Source: Azohydromonas aeria
GTDB lineage: Bacteria > Pseudomonadota > Gammaproteobacteria > Burkholderiales > Burkholderiaceae_C
Assembly: GCF_009760915.1 (NCBI RefSeq)
Contig: NZ_VIDQ01000054.1
Coordinates: 1 to 52,849, forward strand
Direction: 5' to 3'
Length of the DNA stretch: 52,849 bases
Shown: in pieces, positions 45,946 through 52,849 of the stretch
Position numbering within the stretch: the stretch's first letter is position 1
How the letters are laid out: each line of letters begins with the position of its first letter
Made by a program: the position numbers and the translations under genes
Notes under the pieces: model-generated
What the model was told of the DNA's origin: nothing
The model's input: only the letters and a program-made list of their open reading frames with translations
Databases searched by the model: none

Positions 45946-46881
45946 CTACCCGGGCAGCCGGTCGTTGGGGTTGCGGTAGAGCTGCAGCAGCGGCTCCGAG
46001 GGCGGCCAGTTCAGGTTCAGGCCCCTGGGCGGGATGGGCTTCTGGAACCAGCGCTGGTAGAGGCGCAGCGCCTCGCCCGAGCGCATGAGCCGTTCCAGGC
46101 CGCGGTCCACCACGGCCTTGAAGGCGGCATCGCCCTTGCGCAGCATGCAGGCGTACACCTCTGACGCCAGCGGCGTGCCGACCACGCGCCAGTCCTCGGG
46201 CTTGCGGGCCTTGGCGCGCTGGGCGTGCAGCAGCGCGTCGTCATGGATCACGGCCTGCGCCTCCCCCTCCTCCAGCAGCCGGAAGGCGTCGCCCTGGTCG
46301 CGCGCCAGCAGCACCTTGGCGCGCCGGCCGTGGCTCTCGTTCCAGGTGTGCAGCAGCCGCTCGGAAGTGGTGCCGGCAATCACCGCCACGCGCCGGCCTT
46401 CCAGGTCGGCGAAGTCGTTGACGCCCGAGTCCTTGTGCACCAGCAGCCGGATGCCGACCACGAAGATGGAGTGCGAGAAGGCCACCTGGCGCTCGCGCTC
46501 GGCCGTGTGCGAGGTGGCGGCGCATTCCAGGTCCACGGTGCCGTTCTGCACCAGCGGGATGCGGTTCTGCGCCGTCACCGGCACCAGCCGCAGCGTGAGC
46601 GCCGGCAGCTTCAGCTCGGCCTTGATGCCGTCGAGCAGCCGCAGCATCAGCTCGTGCGAGTAGCCCGTGACCTGCTTGCGGTCGTCGTAGTACGAGAACG
46701 GCACGGCGTACTCGCGGTGACCGAGGTTGATGGTGCCGGTCTGCGCGATGCGCTCCAGCGTGCCGCCCAGCTCCTGCGCCCGCGCCGGCGCCGCGCCGAG
46801 CAGGGCCAGCAGAGGCGGCAGCACCCACGTGAGGAGCAGCAGCCACGGCAGCAGGCGCCGGGAGCGGGGACGGGAAGGCAT
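45946..46881 (-). CDS. gltI: Glutamate/aspartate ABC transporter substrate-binding protein
   Basis: Periplasmic binding protein of 311 residues with a long basic signal peptide (MPSRPRSRRLL..., hydrophobic core to about 35, cleavage near ARA-QEL). The type 2 binding fold shows GTINLGHREYAVPFSYYDDRKQVTGYSHELM, which is typical of GltI/AatJ, then DLECAATSHTAERERQVAFS and DFADLEGRRVAVIAGTTSE. The ATG at 46881 is preceded by GGAG. It heads the gltI-ansB-gltJKL gene group, 131 bases before ansB, and has a sigma-54-like promoter upstream. Confidence 0.9.
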   Translation of the reverse strand: MPSRPRSRRLLPWLLLLTWVLPPLLALLGAAPARAQELGGTLERIAQTGTINLGHREYAVPFSYYDDRKQVTGYSHELMLRLLDGIKAELKLPALTLRLVPVTAQNRIPLVQNGTVDLECAATSHTAERERQVAFSHSIFVVGIRLLVHKDSGVNDFADLEGRRVAVIAGTTSERLLHTWNESHGRRAKVLLARDQGDAFRLLEEGEAQAVIHDDALLHAQRAKARKPEDWRVVGTPLASEVYACMLRKGDAAFKAVVDRGLERLMRSGEALRLYQRWFQKPIPPRGLNLNWPPSEPLLQLYRNPNDRLPG

Positions 46882-46923
46882 CGGGCGGGACTCCGGGGAC
46901 GGGGTTCGGGATGCCGCCTCCAT

Positions 46924-46939
46924 CGCAGGGAGCGTGCCA
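46924..46939 (-). promoter_or_regulatory. Sigma-54 (-24/-12) promoter of gltI-ansB
   Basis: On the minus strand TGGCACG, CTCC and CTGCG give the -24/-12 pattern TGGCACG-N4-TTGCW with all seven -24 bases and the GC of -12 correct, and GG and GC exactly ten bases apart. The expected start of transcription is near 46913, some 32 bases before the gltI ATG. A sigma-54 activator of the DctD/AauR class is encoded at 38524-39882. Confidence 0.7.
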
Positions 46940-47075
46940 GTGCGACGGCCATGCCGCCGCACCACGCCAAGTGCCTGATTCACATGGGAAATGCGGTGTC
47001 GGCGGCGTCGGCGGCGCCGGCGCGCGCACGGAATGGCGGCGCCTGTCCGACGCTTATCCGACGCCTGGGCGCGCC

Positions 47076-47099
47076 GGACGGACGGATTTCCGTCCGTCC
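47076..47099. promoter_or_regulatory. Perfect 10-base palindrome, candidate activator site or terminator
   Basis: Arms GGACGGACGG and CCGTCCGTCC flank ATTT. The centre is CGG-N4-CCG, the core of the AauR site I recall from Pseudomonas putida (TTCGG-N4-CCGAA). It lies about 174 bases upstream of the predicted gltI transcription start, a usual enhancer distance. It also lies 16 bases after the histidine-kinase stop and could end that transcript, though no T-run follows. Confidence 0.5.
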
Positions 47100-47115
47100 C
47101 GCCGCCGCGGCGCGG

Positions 47116-49641
47116 CTACTCGACGATCTCCAGCTCCACCGTCACGCCGAAGGTGCTGCCCTGGCCCGGCTTGCTGACCAGGTGCAGCTCGCCGTCCATC
47201 ATCGCCACCAGCCGGCGCACGATGGACAGGCCCAGCCCCGTGCCGCCGAAGCGCCGCGTGGTGGAGCTGTCGGCCTGGGTGAAGGGCTCGAAGATGTGCG
47301 CCTGCGCCTCCGGCGCGATGCCGATGCCGGTGTCGATCACCTCCAGGTCCAGCCGCGCGTGGCCGTCGGTGCGAGAGAGCTCGCGCACGCGCAGCGTCAC
47401 GCTGCCGGCCTCGGTGAACTTCACGGCGTTGCCCAGCAGGTTGATGAGCACCTGTTTCAATCGCAGCGGATCGCCGCGCAGCCGCGCCGGCAGCCCGGGC
47501 AACGCGTCCAGGTGCAGCGACAAGCCCTTGGCATCGGCCTGCGGCCGCACCAGCGCGCAAGCCGCCTCCAGCAGCTCGGCCAGGTCGAAGGGCACCTGCT
47601 CCAGCCGCATCTCGCCGGCCTCGATGCGCGAGAGGTCGAGCACGTCGTTGATGAGCGCGAGCAGTTGCTCGCCGCCCTGCTCGATGTGGCGCACGAAGTT
47701 CAGCGCGCGCTCGGGCATCTCCATGCGCGCGAGCAGGTGGCTCAGCCCGATCACGGCATTGAGCGGGGTGCGGAACTCGTGGCTCATGTGCGCCAGGAAG
47801 GCGCTCTTGGCATGGTTGGCGGCCTCGGCCTGCGCGGTGCGCTGGCGCAACGCCTGCTCCAGGCGCTTGCGCTCGCTCAGGTCCGTGATCACGCCCAGGA
47901 AGCCCGTGGGCTGCCCCGCGTCGTCGCGCAGCACGCTGATGTTGAGCAGCGCCGGGAAGCGGCTGCCGTCGGCGCGCGCCAGCAGCCACTCGCCGCCGGG
48001 CACCGCCGGCCAGCGGCGCCGGTCCTTGGGCTGCACCGGCGGCCACAGCGCGCGGCGCACCTCCGGCGGCAGCCCGCGGATGCGCCGGCGCAGCGTGCGC
48101 CGGTCGATGAAGTCGCGCACCGAGCGTCCCGAGGCCTGCGCCGCCGGCAGCCGCAGCAGGTCCTCGGCAGCCGGGTTGAGCGTGGTGATGCGCCCGGCGA
48201 GGTCGGTGGCGACGATGGCGCTGGCGGCGCTGTTGAGCACCGTGCGCAGCTCCACCGTGCGCTGCTGCACGCGCCGCTCCAGCAGCTCCAGCGCGCCGCG
48301 CTGCTCGTGCACGTCGGTGGCCGAGCCGAACCAGCGCTCCACGCGGGCGTCGGCGCCGCGCATGGGCTCGGTGCGGACCAGGTGCCAGCGGTACTGCCCG
48401 TCGTGGCGGCGGATGCGGTGCTCGTGCTCCAGGGAGCGCTGTTCCTGCAGCCCCTGGCGCCAGCGCGCGCGCGTGTCGGCCAGGTCGTCGGGGTGGATCG
48501 CGGCCATCCAGCCGGTGCCCCGCGACGCGCTCTCGTCCAGCCCGGTGTACTCGCTCCAGCGCCGGTTGAACCAGTCCACGTGCCCCTCGGTGTCGTTGCT
48601 CCACAGCAGGTCGGGCACCAGGTCCACCACGGCGCGCAGCCGCTGCTCGCTCTCGCGCTGCGCGGCCTCGGCCTGGCGGCGCGCGCTCAGGTCCATGGTC
48701 ACGGCCAGCAGCCGCGGCGCGCCGCTGCCGTCCTCGGCGTCGAGCCGGCTCACGCTGCTCTGGGCATGCACGAAGCTGCCGTCGGGCCGCAGGTAGCGCT
48801 TGTCCAGCGTGACCGATCCGCCCTCGGCCAGCACGCGCGACACCACCCGCGCCGTGGCCGCGAGGTCGTCCGGGTGGGTCACGTCGGCGACGTTAAGACG
48901 CAGCACCTCGTGCACCGGCCGGGCGACGATGCGCGCCAGCTCCGGGTTGACGCGCAGGAAGCGCCCGTCCGCCGCGATCTCCGACAGCCCCACCTGCGCG
49001 CGCTCGAAGATCAGCGCCAGCCGCGCCTCGCTGGCGCGCAGCGCCGCCTGCGCCCGCCCGGCGGCCAGGCTCTCGGCACGCAGCCGCGCGATCAGCATCT
49101 GCGGCTCCAGCGGCAGCAGCGACTGCGCCGCCTCCTCGTCGTGCTGGCGCACCACCTCGGTCATGTCCTCGACGCGGTGGATGATCAGCGCCACCTCGCC
49201 GTGGCGGTCCAGCACCGGGGTGTTGATCGGGCTCCACCAGCGCTCCTCGAAACCGCCGCCATCGTGCGCGGGACGGCGGATCGGGTAGTGCTGCAACGAC
49301 ATCACGTCGGTGCGCCGCGTGGCCAGCACGCGCTGCAGCGAGGCACGCAGGTTGCGCATGCCGGTGGCCTCGGCATCGGACGGGTCGTCCGGGAAGGCCT
49401 CGAACAGCAGCTGCCCCACCAGTGCCTCGCGCCGGGTGCGCGTGGCCTCCAGGTAGGCGTCGTTGACCGCCACGATGCGCAGCCCCGGCGCGCCCAGCAC
49501 CAGCAGCGGCGTGGGCGTGGCTTCGAACAGCGCGCGGAAGTCGGCCGGCAGCCCGGGCACGATGGCCTCCGGCCCCGCGCCGGCGGCGGGGCCGAGGTCG
49601 GCGACCGAAAAGGGCCGCTCGGAGCGGTGTTTATCGTTCAT
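47116..49641 (-). CDS. Cytoplasmic four-PAS sensor histidine kinase
   Basis: Kinase of about 841 residues without membrane helices. Four PAS domains are readable: about 28-165 (FRALFEATPTPLLVLGAPGLRIVAVN), 205-325 (ALIFERAQVGLSEIAADGRFLRVN), 335-455 (DLVPDLLWSNDTEGHVDWFNRRW) and 470-610 (VLNSAASAIVATDLAGRITTLN). HisKA has the H-box HMSHEFRTPLNAVIG with His621, followed by an HATPase with NLLGNAVKFT, DTGIGI and GGTGLGLSIV. A kinase of this build normally has a C-terminal receiver, and none is present. Two separate receiver genes lie to the right. The ATG at 49641 has no clear ribosome site. Confidence 0.88.
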   Translation of the reverse strand: MNDKHRSERPFSVADLGPAAGAGPEAIVPGLPADFRALFEATPTPLLVLGAPGLRIVAVNDAYLEATRTRREALVGQLLFEAFPDDPSDAEATGMRNLRASLQRVLATRRTDVMSLQHYPIRRPAHDGGGFEERWWSPINTPVLDRHGEVALIIHRVEDMTEVVRQHDEEAAQSLLPLEPQMLIARLRAESLAAGRAQAALRASEARLALIFERAQVGLSEIAADGRFLRVNPELARIVARPVHEVLRLNVADVTHPDDLAATARVVSRVLAEGGSVTLDKRYLRPDGSFVHAQSSVSRLDAEDGSGAPRLLAVTMDLSARRQAEAAQRESEQRLRAVVDLVPDLLWSNDTEGHVDWFNRRWSEYTGLDESASRGTGWMAAIHPDDLADTRARWRQGLQEQRSLEHEHRIRRHDGQYRWHLVRTEPMRGADARVERWFGSATDVHEQRGALELLERRVQQRTVELRTVLNSAASAIVATDLAGRITTLNPAAEDLLRLPAAQASGRSVRDFIDRRTLRRRIRGLPPEVRRALWPPVQPKDRRRWPAVPGGEWLLARADGSRFPALLNISVLRDDAGQPTGFLGVITDLSERKRLEQALRQRTAQAEAANHAKSAFLAHMSHEFRTPLNAVIGLSHLLARMEMPERALNFVRHIEQGGEQLLALINDVLDLSRIEAGEMRLEQVPFDLAELLEAACALVRPQADAKGLSLHLDALPGLPARLRGDPLRLKQVLINLLGNAVKFTEAGSVTLRVRELSRTDGHARLDLEVIDTGIGIAPEAQAHIFEPFTQADSSTTRRFGGTGLGLSIVRRLVAMMDGELHLVSKPGQGSTFGVTVELEIVE

Positions 49642-50191
49642 GCGGTCACTGGAATGGGCCGGAGCGGCGCCGGCCCGGCGCGACCGCCACCCATAACCGC
49701 GTTGCGGACGCCGTGCAGGCCGTGCAGCCGCCCCCGGGAACAGGCCCGGATCGGACTTCGCAAGCCTACCCGCCACCGGCCCGGCCGACAGCGGCCGGTC
49801 CGCCCCCAAAGAGTGCAATCCGCATGCCGCTTCGGCAAGGCGCCGCGCGTGACACGGCGTGAACCGGGAGACACAAGCCGCCGTCCGCAGGCCGTTTGCC
49901 GCCCGGCACACCGGTTGTGCACGCATCGGCATGGCCCCCGAAGCCGGGGGCGCGGCCCTCCGGTCCCCGCGCTGCCCCTTTCCTTCGCCCCGGACTGCCC
50001 GATCCCTGCCGACCCTGTCGCAAGCATTTGCTAATGCCGTGCTGCCCTGGTAGCGGTGCCTTACAAGCATGGAAACCGCATAAGAAAGCACTGAATGCTT
50101 CGTAGGCGAAGCACCGGGCGGCTTATTACCTTGGCGTTTCCGCATCATCGCGCCCGGCATATCCAGCCTGCCGGGCTCTCCGAAAGAGCTC
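49642..50191. other. 550-base intergenic region
   Basis: The region lies between the divergent kinase and TauE/SafE-family genes. I find no convincing gene; the open frames present have the base pattern of non-coding GC-rich DNA. The right part (50040-50190) is richer in A/T and holds a 7-base hairpin TGCTTCG-TAGG-CGAAGCA at 50096-50113, just before the TauE gene. Promoters of both genes should lie here. Confidence 0.4.
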
Positions 50192-51175
50192 ATGGACGCC
50201 CGCCCCCTGGAGATCACCGCCCCGCCGCTGGGCACCCCGCAGCCGCCCCTGGCGGCAGCGGCCGACGACTCGTCCCTGTCGCACCACCCGGACGACCATC
50301 CCGAGCTGCGCATCGCGCTGTGGGCGGCGGTGTCGATCCTGTGCGGCCTGGTGTCCTACCTGGCGTGGCGGCTCTTCTTCGGCGACCACGGCCTGGCGGG
50401 CGGACTGCGCATCGTGCAGGACACGCTGCACAGCAGCACCTTCTGGACCGCCGTGGGCGTGGGCCTGCTGGCGCAGGTGGTGGACGGCGCGCTGGGCATG
50501 GCCTACGGCGTCACGGCCACCACCTTCCTGCTCTCCACCGGCGCCTCGCCCGCCATGGCCAGCGCCAGCGTCCACATCGCCGAGGTGTTCACCACCGGCA
50601 TGTCGGGCATCGCGCACCTGAAGCTGGGCAACGTCAACAAGTCGCTGTTCCTGCGCCTGCTCATACCCGGCATCCTGGGCGCGGTCCTGGGCGCGGTGCT
50701 GGTGACGCAGGTGGACGGCAACGCGATGAAGCCCTTCATCTCCGCCTACCTGGTGATCATGGGCCTCTACATCCTGCGCAAGGCCTGGCGCCACCGCCAG
50801 CAGCGCCGGTCGCAGCCCAAGCACGTGGCCAAGCTGGCGCTGTTCGGCGGCTTCGTGGATGCCGCGGGCGGCGGCGGCTGGGGGCCGGTGGTGACGAGCA
50901 ACCTAATCGGCGCCGGCGGCGACCCGCGCACCACCATCGGCTCGGTCAACTTCGCCGAGTTCTTCCTCACGCTCTCGGGCGCCACTGCCTTCATCGTGCT
51001 CGCCGGCGAGCCAGGCACCTGGCTGACGGTGGCCGGCCTGGTGTTCGGCGGCCTTTTCGCCGCGCCTTTCGCGGCCCTGCTGTGCCGCACGCTCCAGGCG
51101 CGCACGCTCATGACCATCGTGGGCTGCCTGGTCACCGGCATCAGCCTGTTCAACATCTGGAAGGCGCTGGCCTGA
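50192..51175 (+). CDS. TauE/SafE (TSUP) family membrane permease
   Basis: Integral membrane protein of 327 residues with about eight helices in two homologous halves. The paired TSUP motifs are VDGALGMAYGVTATTFLL in the first half and VDAAGGGGWGPVVTSNLI in the second. The family exports or imports sulfite, sulfoacetate, sulfonates and related anions; the ligand here is unknown. An N-terminal extension of about 45 Ala/Pro/His-rich residues precedes the first helix. AAAGAGCT precedes the ATG. Confidence 0.88.
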   Translation: MDARPLEITAPPLGTPQPPLAAAADDSSLSHHPDDHPELRIALWAAVSILCGLVSYLAWRLFFGDHGLAGGLRIVQDTLHSSTFWTAVGVGLLAQVVDGALGMAYGVTATTFLLSTGASPAMASASVHIAEVFTTGMSGIAHLKLGNVNKSLFLRLLIPGILGAVLGAVLVTQVDGNAMKPFISAYLVIMGLYILRKAWRHRQQRRSQPKHVAKLALFGGFVDAAGGGGWGPVVTSNLIGAGGDPRTTIGSVNFAEFFLTLSGATAFIVLAGEPGTWLTVAGLVFGGLFAAPFAALLCRTLQARTLMTIVGCLVTGISLFNIWKALA

Positions 51176-51351
51176 ACCCGCCACCATCCGGTCCGCATTC
51201 CGGACAGCCGCCCCCGGCGCCGTCGTCAGCCTGCCGAAAGCCCGCTCCCACCCGTTGAAAAATGCACAAAAGTGGTGCTCGCATGACACCACTGGGAGAC
51301 TGTGACCGCTGCAGGACATTTGCCACGGTGTCCGGCAGGCATGCTGGCGCC

Positions 51352-51786
51352 ATGCTGCACCTGACGCCCCTCTCCTCCACCCTGATGCCGGACGATCCGG
51401 CCGCGATGTCGCGCACGCTGCGCGTGCTGGTGGTGGACGACGTGCACGCCAACTGTGAGCTGCTGTGCATGCTGCTGGAAAACTGGGGCCATGAGACCGA
51501 ATCGACCGCTTGCGGTCGCGAAGCCGTGCAGCGCGTGGCCGCCGGCGGCATCGACCTGGTGCTGATGGACCTGGAGTTGCCGGGCATCAGCGGGCTGCGG
51601 GCCACGCAGGACATTCGCGCGCTGCCCGGCGGCGCCGGCCAGACCCCGGTGTGGGCCGTGTCGGCCCATTCGCTGGACCACGACGTGGCCCAGGCCCGGG
51701 CCTGCGGCGCCAACGGCCACCTGAGCAAGCCGGTGATGTTCGAGGCGCTGCGCGACGTGGTGGACGGCATCGTCACGGGCCGCTGA
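51352..51786 (+). CDS. Stand-alone receiver-domain protein (copy 1)
   Basis: Protein of 144 residues consisting of one receiver domain with a short N-terminal tail. VLVVDDVHANCELL has the acidic pair; the phospho-acceptor is in LVLMDLELPG; the switch Ser is in WAVSAHS; the conserved Lys is in HLSKPV. This version (VDDxxxN, LLxxWGHExE) is the type found at the end of hybrid kinases. There is no output domain. ATG at 51352 is chosen because the twelve bases before it, GGCATGCTGGCG, recur before copy 2. Starts at 51385 or 51406 are possible. Confidence 0.82.
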   Translation: MLHLTPLSSTLMPDDPAAMSRTLRVLVVDDVHANCELLCMLLENWGHETESTACGREAVQRVAAGGIDLVLMDLELPGISGLRATQDIRALPGGAGQTPVWAVSAHSLDHDVAQARACGANGHLSKPVMFEALRDVVDGIVTGR

Positions 51787-51943
51787 AAGGTATCCGAAGA
51801 CGCGGCCCCGGCGCGAACGGGCCGCGCGGCGCTGTGCCTGCTACAGGGCAGAACGCACGTTTTGGCCGCGCGCGTGACACGAAGCCGCGCCGTTGCGGCA
51901 TTCCTGCGTTTCAGTCGGTTTCGGGCTTGGGCATGCTGGCGGC

Positions 51944-52390
51944 ATGTGTTTGCCGTTCGTCCATTCCGAACTCTCCGACGACCAGCCGTGCAGGGGCGCG
52001 GCGGACCGTGCCGCGTCCGCATTGCGGGTGCTGGTCGTGGACGACGTGCCTGCCAACCGCGAGCTGCTGCGCATGCTGCTGGGCCACTGGGGCCATGAGG
52101 CCGAGACCGTGCCCGGCGGCCAGGACGCCGTGCGGCGCGTGGCGGCCGGCGGCATCGACCTGGTGCTGATGGACACCGAGATGCCGGGCATCAGCGGGCT
52201 GCAGGCCACGCGGGGCATCCGCGCGCTGCCCGGCGCCGCGGGCCGCACGCCGGTCTGGGCCGTGTCGGCGCATTGCCTGGACAGCGACGTCTCCCAGGCC
52301 CGCGAAGCGGGAGCCAACGGGCACCTGGGCAAGCCGGTGAACTTCGCCGCGCTCCGGGGCGTGGTGACCGACGTGGCGGCGCGGCGGTGA
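51944..52390 (+). CDS. Stand-alone receiver-domain protein (copy 2, tandem duplicate)
   Basis: Receiver-domain protein of 148 residues, clearly the duplicate of the preceding gene: shared LRVLVVDDV, LLRMLLxxWGHE, VAAGGIDLVLMD, MPGISGLQAT-type and TPVWAVSAHxLDxDV segments. Asp of LVLMDTEMPG and Lys of HLGKPV are intact. The tail before the domain differs (MCLPFVHSELSDDQPC). Two stand-alone receivers with a receiver-less hybrid-type kinase nearby suggest a split phosphorelay. The maeB gene converges from the right. Confidence 0.82.
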   Translation: MCLPFVHSELSDDQPCRGAADRAASALRVLVVDDVPANRELLRMLLGHWGHEAETVPGGQDAVRRVAAGGIDLVLMDTEMPGISGLQATRGIRALPGAAGRTPVWAVSAHCLDSDVSQAREAGANGHLGKPVNFAALRGVVTDVAARR

Positions 52391-52444
52391 CCCGCCGGGC
52401 CGCCACGCCGGGAAATGGCGATTTCCCGGCAGGCGGCCCGGACT

Positions 52445-52849
52445 TCAGGCGCCCTGCGCGGCAGCGGCCTCGGCCACGTCCGCCACGGCCAGCGCCGTCA
52501 TGTTGATGATGCGCCGCACCGTGGCCGAGGGCGTGAGGATGTGCGCGGGCTTGGCCGCACCCAGCAGCACCGGGCCCACCGTTACGCCGTGGCCGCCGGT
52601 CATCTTCAGCACGTTGAAGAGGATGTTCGCGGCGTCGATGTTCGGGAGCACCAGCAGGTTGGCCTCGCCCGTGAGCGTGCCCTGCTCGGGCAGCAGCCGC
52701 TCGCGCAGCTCCTGCGACAGCGCCGCATCCCCGTGCATCTCGCCGTCGCACTCCACGTCCGGGGCGAGCTGCTTGAAGCGCTCGGCCGCCGCGCGCATGC
52801 GCTTCGCGGACGGCCGGTTCGAGCTGCCGAACATCGAGTGCGACAGGAA
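52445..52849 (-). CDS. maeB: NADP-dependent malic enzyme, C-terminal end (partial)
   Basis: Only the last 134 or so codons are in the window; the gene runs off the right edge. The segment matches the C-terminal phosphate-acetyltransferase-like domain of MaeB: HSMFGSSNRPSAKRMRAAAE, LLPEQGTLTGEANLLVLPNIDAANI and GVTVGPVLLGAAKPAHILTPSATVRRIINMTALAV. Bacterial MaeB turns malate into pyruvate and CO2, and the PTA-like domain is regulatory. A plain phosphotransacetylase would read differently at TVRRIVNM. It fits the C4-acid theme of the window. Confidence 0.85.
   Translation of the reverse strand, partial: FLSHSMFGSSNRPSAKRMRAAAERFKQLAPDVECDGEMHGDAALSQELRERLLPEQGTLTGEANLLVLPNIDAANILFNVLKMTGGHGVTVGPVLLGAAKPAHILTPSATVRRIINMTALAVADVAEAAAAQGA

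Noticed and set aside
49642..50191. Open frames of 80-130 codons between the kinase and the TauE/SafE gene
   Set aside because: They have no ribosome sites, no recognisable motif and the base pattern of shadow frames. I treat the region as non-coding.

Overview
The window is very GC-rich DNA with tightly packed genes, GTG starts and strong third-position G/C bias. The gene content (type VI secretion, GltIJKL and DctBD systems, BrnT/BrnA, several LysR regulators, Crp/Fnr paralogues, an ECF41 sigma factor) points to a member of the Burkholderiales, probably near Comamonadaceae or the Rubrivivax/Azohydromonas group. The taxon is an inference from content. I saw no rRNA, tRNA, CRISPR array, transposase or phage gene.

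Layout. (1) 1-6.6 kb: the end of a type VI secretion cluster (M15 peptidoglycan peptidase, TssM, TagF, secreted OmpA-like protein). (2) 6.6-14.4 kb: small redox and regulatory units. These are an MDR oxidoreductase, an SDR with a divergent DJ-1/AraC regulator, an ABM-domain membrane protein, a nitroreductase with a divergent LysR, and an ECF41 sigma factor with its carboxymuconolactone-decarboxylase partner. Both the sigma factor and its partner carry a matching ECF41 promoter. (3) 14.8-19.5 kb: a glycosidase-like lipoprotein and three Crp/Fnr paralogues around a HAD phosphatase. (4) 19.9-22.9 kb: a secreted catalase-like protein whose distal histidine position is occupied by glycine, a HypT-like LysR and a secreted protein of unknown function. 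(5) 23-27 kb: aspartase, a dicarboxylate/amino-acid symporter and an aldo/keto reductase. (6) 27-38.5 kb: a mixed region with a BrnT/BrnA toxin-antitoxin pair, REP elements, GlgX, a diguanylate cyclase, an unknown lipoprotein, two tandem sulfatases, two coupled mini-genes, and DUF1176 and DUF3606 proteins. (7) 38.5-46.9 kb: a DctBD-type two-component system and an acidic amino-acid uptake locus, gltI-ansB-gltJKL. (8) 47-52.8 kb: a four-PAS histidine kinase without receiver, a TauE/SafE permease, two tandem stand-alone receivers, and the end of a malic enzyme gene.

Coherent theme. Periplasmic asparaginase, an Asp/Glu ABC transporter, a DAACS symporter, aspartase and malic enzyme together would take asparagine/aspartate to fumarate, malate and pyruvate. 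A sigma-54-type -24/-12 promoter lies just upstream of gltI, with a perfect CGG-N4-CCG palindrome about 174 bases further upstream. That is what a DctD/AauR-like activator encoded next door would need. The links between regulator and target are inferred from sequence only.
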